A stretch of DNA of 64,000 bases, from assembly GCA_002105175.1 (NCBI GenBank), contig MCGE01000041.1:290052-354051 (forward strand). The letters run 5' to 3'. The translations under genes were made by a program, and so were the position numbers. How positions within the stretch are numbered: the stretch's first letter is position 1; the number at the start of each line of letters is the position of its first letter. This stretch comes from Absidia repens (taxonomy: Eukaryota > Mucoromycota > Mucoromycetes > Mucorales > Cunninghamellaceae). This document shows, piece by piece, positions 55,781 to 64,000 of the stretch. The notes beneath the pieces are model-generated. The model saw only the letters and a list, made by a program, of their open reading frames with translations. It had not been told where the DNA came from and did not search any database.

Positions 55781-57060
55781 CCTTTATGCAAAGTTGAGCT
55801 GTAGATCGTAAATAAATAAAAAATAAAAATTTAAAAGTGAAGAAAAAAGTAAAAGAAAAAGAAAGAAGGCAATAAATTTTTGACCTCGGCAAAAAAAAAA
55901 AAAAAAAAAACTATTGCACACGCGCATTCGGACCCCGAGTCGACTCATTAGTCGGGATCCGTCTATACCAGTGCTTAAGATCAAATCAAAAAATTATATA
56001 CAAAGAAAACTCCCATAATAGATCTGATCTTTCAGAAATAAAAAAAAATCATACGTTTGGATACTACAAGCTGAATATAATATTTCCTTTGTAACCGAAT
56101 TTCAGCGTGGAATATTAGTTATACACTATATTGTACAGTACAGTTCAATAAGTAAAACTAGGACATCTTTCAGGTTGACCGTGAAGGGCTATACCTTTCA
56201 TTCAGAAGAAGCTTCAATTCATTTGATGGAGATCGTAAATCGTATATACTTATCATATACAAAATCAAGATTGCTTCATCTCATCAACTGTTAAAGTCTG
56301 GTATTGCCTATTTTGACCCACGACGCTCTTGAAATATTGTTCTACTTGACTCGAAACTGTATGTACAGTACTGTACATGTTTTGTAAAAGCAAGTGTGTT
56401 ATTTCAACATTATTATTACTATTATTTATTGTATGATATGCAATATCGAGAAAGTGCGTGAAGATCATCCAATCTATTCGATGCTAAAGTTCACAAAGTG
56501 CATTACGGTACAGGTGGACAAGAACGTAAAGTCAACCTTAATCGGTTGTAAGGTTTTTGATTTTGACAAAATTAGACACCCCTCGCTGCTATTTTATATA
56601 TTACATGTGACCCCCTTGGGGAAGAACTGACTCCGGTTTGGGCTCAATTCTTTTATTATACCGCAAGTAAAAAAGACAACGATCTGGATGTATACAATAT
56701 GTCGAGACTAGTAGAGGTTACGCTGGTAGTGCGTCCTAGGCTAATGAATACGAATGATAGCGCATGAATAGTGATGCATTTTATATTAATTGATCTAGAA
56801 CTATCAATCAGTTGATATGCCTCTGGAAGGTAGGACAAGTAGTCATTGCCATGCTTGACAGCAGAGCAAAATAACGTATCGTGGCGGCATTATATACAGC
56901 GTAACCTATATTTATTTATATGTTTGATCGAAATGAGTATCTTTAATAGCAAATGATCTAGGACTGCTAACCAGTCGCCGTGTCTTTTTAGAAAGGAGTT
57001 GTCATAGTGGCCAAACAAGAATGCAAATGAATAGTAGGAAAACCACTTAATAGTTATAAT
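55781..57060. other. Intergenic DNA without recognised gene
   Basis: An A run at 55892-55910 lies in the CDC55 leader. Short frames elsewhere have no coding character. Confidence 0.5.
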
Positions 57061-57084
57061 AGCGGCATTGTTTACTCTCAGATG

Positions 57085-57420
57085 GGTCAAATGATGATTA
57101 ATAGAAAAGCATGCTTTATTTGAAGCATGGATGTAAATACTAAAACTAAAGACGAGTGATTCAACCTAACAGGAGAGGTATTGGAAGGATTTATTAGAGG
57201 AATCATGAGGAATACTAGGGTGATATTGGAAGAAGGCTTAATACTAATCTAAAGGCACGACTATAAAATGGGAGCTAAGACACTCTACAATGCAAGGGAA
57301 AAATTAAAACGCTATTAACTAACACACAATTACGTTCGACACTAATCACAAGGATGTGATGGTAGTAAAAAAGTGAATCTATTGTACAAGACATCAAAGA
57401 GAATTTTCATTAAGGCAGGG
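57085..57420 (-). repeat. R1-associated tail, reverse orientation (57.2 kb)
   Basis: Contains ATACTAATCTAAAGG, GACACTAATCACAAG and GTGAATCTATTGTACAAGACAT, reverse complements of the tandem-unit motifs. Confidence 0.6.
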
Positions 57421-57424
57421 AAAA

Positions 57425-57775
57425 ATAGACATGGTTTATTTATATATATATATATATATATATGCAAACTATAGACAAACTAATGCTAAACTAAGCTAAT
57501 GGAGGCTCCAAAAGGTTAACTACTGTAGGTCCAATATCCTAGATCCAAAATGAAAGGGTTTCCCCTTGCACCTTGTAAACCCTGAGCTGAAAACCCTTCT
57601 AAACTAGTCCTGAAACTAATATAAGACCATCATTACCCCATAGGAGCCACAATTGTGAAGAATTAAAAAAAAGAGAAAAAGAAGAAATGAAAGAAAGCGG
57701 GAGTAGGAGGGAAAAAAAATAAATTGTGAGTAAACGAATTTCACGTGTGCGGGTTTTGAAAGTTTTTGGGATTTA
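57425..57775 (-). repeat. R1 interspersed repeat, reverse copy (57.5 kb)
   Basis: Contains ATGGTTTATTT, an (AT)n insertion, ACTAAACTAAGCTAATGGAGG, CCAAAATGAAAGGGTTTCCCC, a purine tract and CACGTG at 57742-57747 followed by TGCGGGTTTTGAAA. Confidence 0.8.
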
Positions 57776-58180
57776 ATTTGCGTTGGTTTTTTGTGGCTCC
57801 CAAAACCCCTCCTTTTTTTCTCTTTCATTTTTCTTTCTTAACATCGATCAACACCATACATCATCATCAATATAGTAGCTCTCTTTTTATGACAGTAGTT
57901 ATCACATTCAACATTGGCAGCTCGGTTGTTCTCTTCGAATAATGGCTCTCGGAATCACTATGGAGTAATTCGGCCTGATTTAGTGACACTCCCTTCGCTT
58001 TATAAATAATTTGTCACTCACTATAGAACGTAAAAAACTTTACCGTATTTGATTGAACTAGATTAACTTGTTGTTATGTTTCTTCCATAAAGACACCTCT
58101 CACTCCCACAAACTCCCACACTCTCCCACACATACCGCTAGTCGCCTCATCTTTTTAGTACATCTCATGGTGTTATCATT

Positions 58181-58215
<35 letters not shown>

Positions 58216-59018
58216 TTATCATTAGACTCGTTTAGTTTAGTTGTCATAGTTGATATCTACATCTGAATAAAAAATGTTTTATATTTTTAATTGTACATTG
58301 TCTTTGATACGTTTAGTTTGCCTTGTCCAATGGGTATACCAACCATATAGAGAGCACATACGTGTAAAAAAAAAAAAAGGCATATTAGGTACGATATGAC
58401 TTCGATCAACTATTGTGTCCAGCGCTCCATCTACTGCGCTGGGTTTCTATATATATGGGTGGGAGAGGCTTTTTATAATGATTTTAAGGAATGGTCCGTG
58501 GATGCATGAAAAAAACACAGTGAATGTTATTCGAAAAAAAATAAACAACTGACTGAAGAGTACTAGAAGGTAATTAAGTTTACCCGCATAACTTTCTTTT
58601 TTTGGTAAATGTCATAATCCGACTAGCTTCAAATGCCTAAAGATTATTTTTTTTAATAAAAATAAGAACAACCGACCAAACAACCATGTAATGTTGCGCT
58701 TTTTCATATTTATCATTAATAAATAAAGTTGCTAAATAAATATCATTTTCCATGAGATCTTATATTTTTCTTTGGACATTCTTGTTATACTCCATAACCA
58801 GTCTGTGATTATTGGTTAATCTCCATATTCATCACTATCGACTCCAATGGAGACAGTGAAGCCTTTCCAGAGAATTGACTATAACCATGACTAAAATACA
58901 TTGGAATATGCATTCAAATATCACCATCAAAATCGATATCGCTCATATCAAGCGGGTGGTCGATTGGAATTCCGACACATAGTGCTTATTAATAACATTA
59001 AAAAAAATTTTCATCGAA
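57776..59018. other. Intergenic DNA upstream of tRNA-Asn
   Basis: Holds the divergent R1 arm (58205-58325, ending after an AATAAA), a T run at 58186-58213 and an A run at 58365-58377. No gene was recognised. Confidence 0.5.
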
Positions 59019-59092
59019 GCCTTCGTGGCGCAATTGGCTAGCGCGTCTGACTGTTAATCAGGAGGTTGGTGGTTCAAGCCCACCCGGGGGCG
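59019..59092 (+). tRNA. tRNA-Asn (anticodon GTT)
   Basis: Intronless cloverleaf. The acceptor 59019-59025 pairs with 59085-59091 (two G-U pairs), with G59092 as discriminator. The anticodon loop is CTGTTAA with anticodon GTT, and the T loop TTCAAGC lies in a GC-rich stem. All arms pair. Confidence 0.96.
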
Positions 59093-59227
59093 GCTCTTCT
59101 TTTTGCCAAAGTTCTCATTTATATGACCTAAACAAAAAAGTGTAGCAGGAACATCCAACTATGCTTGTGTTATTTCTAGATTTTGTATGAGGGTAGTAGC
59201 AGCGTAGTGTTTTTGTAGATTTTATAT

Positions 59228-59358
59228 TTTTTTATGGGTTGTGTTACATCCTATTTTTGTTATAGTGTTGTTATAGTTAACTTTGGTCATTCGGCAATAA
59301 CTTGGGTTTGTTTCTGTAGAGTTTTATTTTTTTTATAGAGTGAGCAACAGAGCTTTTT
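59228..59358 (+). repeat. tRNA-linked interspersed repeat, copy 2
   Basis: Relative of 203-354, placed about 135-265 bp downstream of tRNA-Asn. The end block TTTTATAGAGTGAGCAACAG matches best. The following sequence to about 59640 resembles the LTR-like repeats only weakly (GGTGAGAAATAATTAAATAAA). Confidence 0.6.
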
Positions 59359-59733
59359 CAATCAGTTGTAGAGAGAAAGTGGAAAAAGAAATTTATTTGA
59401 GAATTCAAAGGCCGCTCAGGGGCAATTATTTCCAGGTGAGAAATAATTAAATAAAAAGACAAAAAAAAAGGTTTGTGATAAAGCATTTCAAAGTAGATAT
59501 AAATAAAAGCTAAAGGGTAAGTTTCGAAATAGATGATAAGAGCAAGGTAAAATAAGACAGCGATTAGGTGGGTAAAAGCTTTTCTACTGAATTATATATA
59601 AAACGAAGCAGAAAAGTTTATTGTAAAAGTATGGAAATGATAATGGAGGCTTGCGTGATACTATACTAACCTAAACTAATGAACTAAACTATATCATACT
59701 AAATAGAGCTATCCTATAGAAACATCGTACATT

Positions 59734-60935
59734 TTATTCAACGCTATCTACCAGCCCAGTTTCCGTTTCTTTGCTATTTGTTAGCCTTGCCAGTATAACA
59801 GTGCGCTTCCCAGTCCCGTTCGTTTGATAGTTTTGAGAAATTGCTTCGGGATAATCATGTCGGTGTCGACTTGGAAATATCCAATGGTGTTGCCATTCCT
59901 TCAAGTGTCGTAAATGCTGGAATATCGGATGTTGAGGATTTTGCTGTGGTAGTTGTAGTTGATGGTAAAGTGGATTGTTCGGTATTGCTGGACAACGTTG
60001 TCGGGTGTTGCTTTGGACCGTCAATTTCCACCGGTTGACGACTCGAAGGGTTTAGAATGTCTACAAAAAATATTTTACGCACATCAGTCAAACACCTAAA
60101 TCATTCCCCTCCCCAAGAAAATAAAATTAGTCCTGCAGTCTAGTTCTCTCTTTCCCTTTTTTTCATGTTTTAATTTTACCTTTTTATGCCAGCGGAAGCA
60201 CCCATAGTAGGACGATATCTTGAAAACCGGTGTACCATGTGACAGTAGGAGCAACATCAATAGCATTGATTTCCATATTGATATCATACACAGCATTGCC
60301 ATCCGCACGCAAAGTGTTCTAGTAAACCACGGCTTTATCCCATTCGGCACCAGTTGGGAACAAACGGCGGTCCAGCTTCAATAGACATGCTGCAAATAAT
60401 ATACAACGAATTATCCTTTCCAGCAACGTCAGGTGTCAGTGTACCATCCACAGAGACGCGCATGCTTTTTGGTTTATATTCAAGAATCGCCAAAAACGAG
60501 TTCAACTTCAGACGTCCCGATACCGAAAGCCAATGCACCAAAAGCACCATGTGTTGATGTATGAGAATCACCGCAAACAATCGTCGTACCAGGGGGAGTA
60601 AAACCTTGTTCAGATCCAATGGTGTGTGTACAATGCCTTGACGTTCGATATTTTCTTCCAATGTTTCGCACTGAGAATGGGAATCAGCTTGTTCAAGAGA
60701 GGTGGTAATGTTTTTTGAAATTCCAGCGTGAGGTTGTAGAAATGTTGTAATCGTCAGTAGCCAAAATACAATCAGTTCGACGGACATGGCGGCCGGCGTT
60801 ATGTAGACCTTCAAATGCTTGAGGACTGATGACCTTGCACTAAAATGACGATCAATGTAAAAAATACAGGTGCCACCTTCTTGTTGGTCAACTACATGAT
60901 CAGCCCATACTTTATCGGAAAGAGTTTGCAGCATC
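59734..60935 (-). pseudogene. LEU1: Decayed LEU1 (3-isopropylmalate dehydratase) pseudogene
   Basis: Minus-strand fragments in changing frames follow the order of Leu1: N-terminal MLQTLSDKVWADHVVDQQ (about 60934), [45 protein letters not shown] with FGIGTSEVE (about 60500), MRVSVDGTLTPDV, EWDKAVVY interrupted by TAG, APTVTW (about 60240), ILNPSSRQPVEID, the linker before the LeuD part, and [19 protein letters not shown] (about 59830). At least four frameshifts, in-frame stops and an internal deletion (after KDNSLYII, losing the segment before SMSIEAG) break it. The 3' part of the gene is missing. An intact LEU1 should exist elsewhere. The preserved residues are close to consensus, so decay is fairly recent. 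Confidence 0.88.
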
Positions 60936-62599
60936 TGTGTTGATAATAAATATAAGGAGTAGGGGGGAGTTGAAGCGATTGCAGACAAAGAAGCAAGAAG
61001 GAAGCTTTTTGTTTTTTTTAAAAAAAGGGAAAATACTTTCATAATCTGAGTTTCAATGTGTAACATTTTATTGTCGTTTACTGTGCAAGTGGTTACAACG
61101 AATTTGACGCCTGATGTGGGGGTTGCTCGTAATGGGGCTAATCATCTATAAAGAGATTGGTTAAAAAATCTTGCTGAATTTACAGACAAAACGCCATCTG
61201 ACTATGTAAGGGTGCAGTATACTTTGATCTTAATTTGAGTCAACAGCATGAGAAGTTGTCCGTGCTCTGGTTTTTTTTTTTTTTTTTTTTTTTTTTTACG
61301 AGTCACTGTACTTACGCTACTAATAAAAAGCATTATAATAAATTGGATTATAAACAAAAGTATTTGTGAAATGCGAATCGTCCAGTTTTCATAGATCTTT
61401 CGCATACAGGTGACGAAAAGCAAAGTTAACGGACTTTCAATATTTGCATGAAGTTTGATATTCCATTTCTCCACAGTCCCGAGGTAGTTATCCATGACAT
61501 AATTTTCCTTTTTTTAAAAATAGTTTATGTAATATGTTGTTTTGATACGTAACATCAAATCATTATGATGTATTCATATCATAAGATTTTTCCATACACA
61601 TGATATTTCCTTTCTTTTCTTAAATGGGCATGTTACATTCGCTGCAACCATCCGTCAATCACCGTTGATTTTTATTATAAAGGAGTCCCATGAAAGAATC
61701 ATCTGTCAATTTATTGATCACTGGTGCATTTCGACGATTCACAACATTAAAAGATGACGAATTCCAGTCTGTCAAGTTTTGTTATATTTGATGATGAGAA
61801 TAACTTTTGTACGAGTTTATTAAAGGACTGAAAAATGAAGAGGATAGAAAAAAAAAAAAGAGACTAAATAGATAGATAGATAGAGTATATAATGAGGTAT
61901 GTACAGATGCATTTCAAGTAATTTTTTTTTAAATCCCAAAGGTGAGCGGTCATCAATGTGCCCTATACACATTAATCAGTGATCAATACCAAAATTTGCT
62001 TAAAGCTTAACCGCGGCAATCAGGGCACCAACTGGTTTCAAAGTATCTTCGGTGGACCAAGCAATAATTTTTTCCACGACCATGACATACCGGTAATATC
62101 ACAGTGGTAACAGATTGACAAGTTTGTTTTGATGTTGAGCCCATGTTCGGAGTTAAAAATATAGCACTTTTTGTTTATCCCTGGACTTTATGTGGGTATC
62201 CAAAATGATTGTATTAAAGAAATTCAAGGAATGAGGGAGAAAAAAGAAAAAAAGAGAGGTAAAAAGAAAGACAAACCTTTTATACATATAGCTCCAACAA
62301 AAAAGAGGCTTGTAAAAACAAATTTGAACGAGGGAATACAATATTGTCCCACCTAAAATATTCTCTTGTGGATCGTTCTCATGCAAAGGAATAAAATCAT
62401 CACCTGCAAACAAAAATCACGAGTCGATTGATTTCTTTAAAAAAGGGTTTTATGGTCATGGGCATCAAAACACTCATCCTACTTTTTTTTTTTTCAGCGC
62501 TCCTTGCGCTCTTAAAAAAAAGATCCCATGAAATAATAAAAAAAATAGGACAATGCCGGACCTGATTTTCTTAACTAGTTTTATATTTCATCATTTATA
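60936..62599. other. Gene-poor DNA with coding-like fragments
   Basis: Several minus-strand stretches read like short protein segments: NLTDWNSSSFNVVNRRNAP (about 61790-61690), VVEKIIAWSTEDTLKPVGAL ending in TAA (about 62080-61995) and GDDFIPLHENDPQENIL after a CAG acceptor (about 62400-62350). They could not be joined into a gene or assigned to a family. A T run lies at 61271-61297 and a GATA run at 61870-61884. Confidence 0.35.
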
Positions 62600-64000
62600 A
62601 ATTACTATTTTCACAGTGATGATGATGACGATGAAGAGGGGGGGGGTGGAGGACAGGACTTTTTTTTTTTTTTTTTTTTTATCTCTCCCCCAAATTCACA
62701 TCTTCCGCCGTCCCCATGATCTTATTTTGGGTTACATTGTGGTAATGCACTTGTGTATCGTCTTTGTCTCTCTAATTCAACCCTACCCCTGATTTAATTT
62801 TTTTATTTAAAAAATAAGGAAACGTAAAGCATAAAAGAAAGTCGAGTAATTAATATTATTTATGAAGTCTAGTGAAAGGGCTACATTAAGATCGTAGTTG
62901 AAAAAAAGACTGTCAAATTATGAGAAGGCTTTTTTTTTGGCATCATCCAAGAATTCAGGGGTTCAAATTATAATTGGCTCGAGCGCAGTTTCATTCTTCA
63001 TTATTTTGTTGGTAAAAAAAAAGGCCATTCGCTATATTATTTTATTGTACCACTGAGGTTATCAAGAATCACCATTAAACAGTTACTTTTAATGACTTCG
63101 AGACAATACCAAGGAAAGCGACTCACTAGCAACGCGACTACAGGAGTGTATGATAAAGGTTTATCATTATCCATCATTTCCTCCCCGCCACCTCCCCGTC
63201 GATTTAGTCTAATTAGGATGGAGAGAGAGAAGAAAAAAAAAGTTGGGAAGTTTTTTTCTTTAGGTAGCACTAGTCGAAAAATGTGTGTACCGTCCCATGA
63301 TGGGTTAAGTGGTTACCTAAACAAAAAAAAAGTCCTTCTTTCTTTTGTTTGCGTAGCCGGACCCAGATCGACTTTTAGATGAATTTTTTTTATTTTTATA
63401 AGTGCAATTTTGTAAAGAAAGACAAAATAATATCTCTACTCCATAAAACCATGAAATGGGCACAATGAAAGGGACACGGGGCACAGAGAACTATTTCAAA
63501 CACCGCAATCTTTGTCCTCTGCATGAAAATGGCAAAACTAGCTTGCTTATGGAAAATTTTCACGACTTGGAAAACTTTGTCTTCCATGTTGATCTCTCCC
63601 ATTTTTCTTTCCATGTTGTTCTTTAAATAAAAATGATAATTTCTTTCTCAATTTGGTTCCCATGATAAACTTTATCCATGTGTCTATTTTTTTATACATT
63701 TTTTTTTTTTTTTTTTTTGAATTGAATTTCTGTTTTTAGACGACGGTCGTTCGTTTTTCCTAATCACACGACATTACACTCTTACAATGCAATACAATAC
63801 GGTACACTTAAGAAAGAATAAGACAGACAGCATTTATTATAACGCACAATGTAACCATTTTTGACCAATGTTTTTGGATTGATATGATGAAGTGTGAGCA
63901 TTTCTGGCACAATGATCAAAATTAAATCATCAGCACCATCATTGCCCAGATAATATGCATCAGTCATGTTACTGATGATGATATGGGTAGCTAGTCTAAA
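62600..64000. other. Terminal gene-poor region
   Basis: Homopolymer runs at 62660-62680 and 63700-63718 and short frames without family resemblance. No gene was supported up to the window end. Confidence 0.5.

Noticed and set aside
63092..63382. Plus-strand 96-codon frame near the window end
   Set aside because: Low-complexity Lys/Pro/Ser patches and no family resemblance.

Overview
The window looks like nuclear DNA from an early-diverging fungus, most likely a Mucoromycota/Mucorales species. It is AT-rich. Genes are packed on both strands and carry many short GT-AG introns (about 45-230 nt). Coding sequences hold trinucleotide-repeat tracts, and introns and intergenic DNA are full of poly(A)/poly(T) runs. 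Gene content is fungal: PKC1 with HR1-C2-C1-kinase order, SLT2-type MAP kinases, an Scp160/vigilin KH protein, Siw14-like phosphatase, SAM50 and a LEU1 relic. Exon models were built by hand from reading frame, splice consensus and family alignment from memory. Exon sums are divisible by three except in two genes with single-base frameshifts.

Layout. 0-4 kb: tRNA-Tyr with intron, a tRNA-linked repeat, LTR-like direct repeats and one interspersed repeat copy. 4-25 kb: Siw14-like phosphatase (+), kelch membrane protein (-), vigilin (+), eIF3i/TIF34 (+), a 3.3-kb repeat-rich gap, F-box/WD40 protein (+), AVT/SLC38 amino-acid transporter (+), Cid2/MIX23 protein (+), and an intronless C2H2 factor with a CRZ1-like finger arrangement (-). 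25-46 kb: PKC1 (-), a coiled-coil protein (-), SLT2-type MAPK with TEY (-), GT49/LARGE-like glycosyltransferase (+), a repeat-rich gap with an inverted repeat pair, CHY zinc-finger protein (-), SAM50 (-), and a second SLT2-type MAPK with a TYY activation motif (-). 46-56 kb: nucleolin-like RRM/RGG protein (-), repeats, STT3 (-), CDC55/PP2A-B (-). 56-64 kb: repeats, tRNA-Asn followed by the same repeat type as tRNA-Tyr, a heavily broken LEU1 pseudogene (-), and gene-poor DNA.

Biology. The main theme is cell-wall integrity signalling and wall/secretory biogenesis. PKC1 and two MAP kinases of the SLT2 class lie within about 20 kb, with a glycosyltransferase between the kinases. STT3 (N-glycosylation) lies further along. 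The two MAPKs share ten intron positions, so they are old local paralogues, but the second has lost the Glu of the TEY motif. A transcription factor with CRZ1-like fingers sits beside PKC1. Whether this clustering is functional cannot be told from sequence alone.

Two genes (vigilin, SAM50) carry single-base deficits in short homopolymers, which look more like assembly errors than biology. The LEU1 copy is genuinely decayed. An interspersed repeat with a conserved CCCGC-CACGTG core, a pyrimidine tract and an AATAAA end occurs six times.
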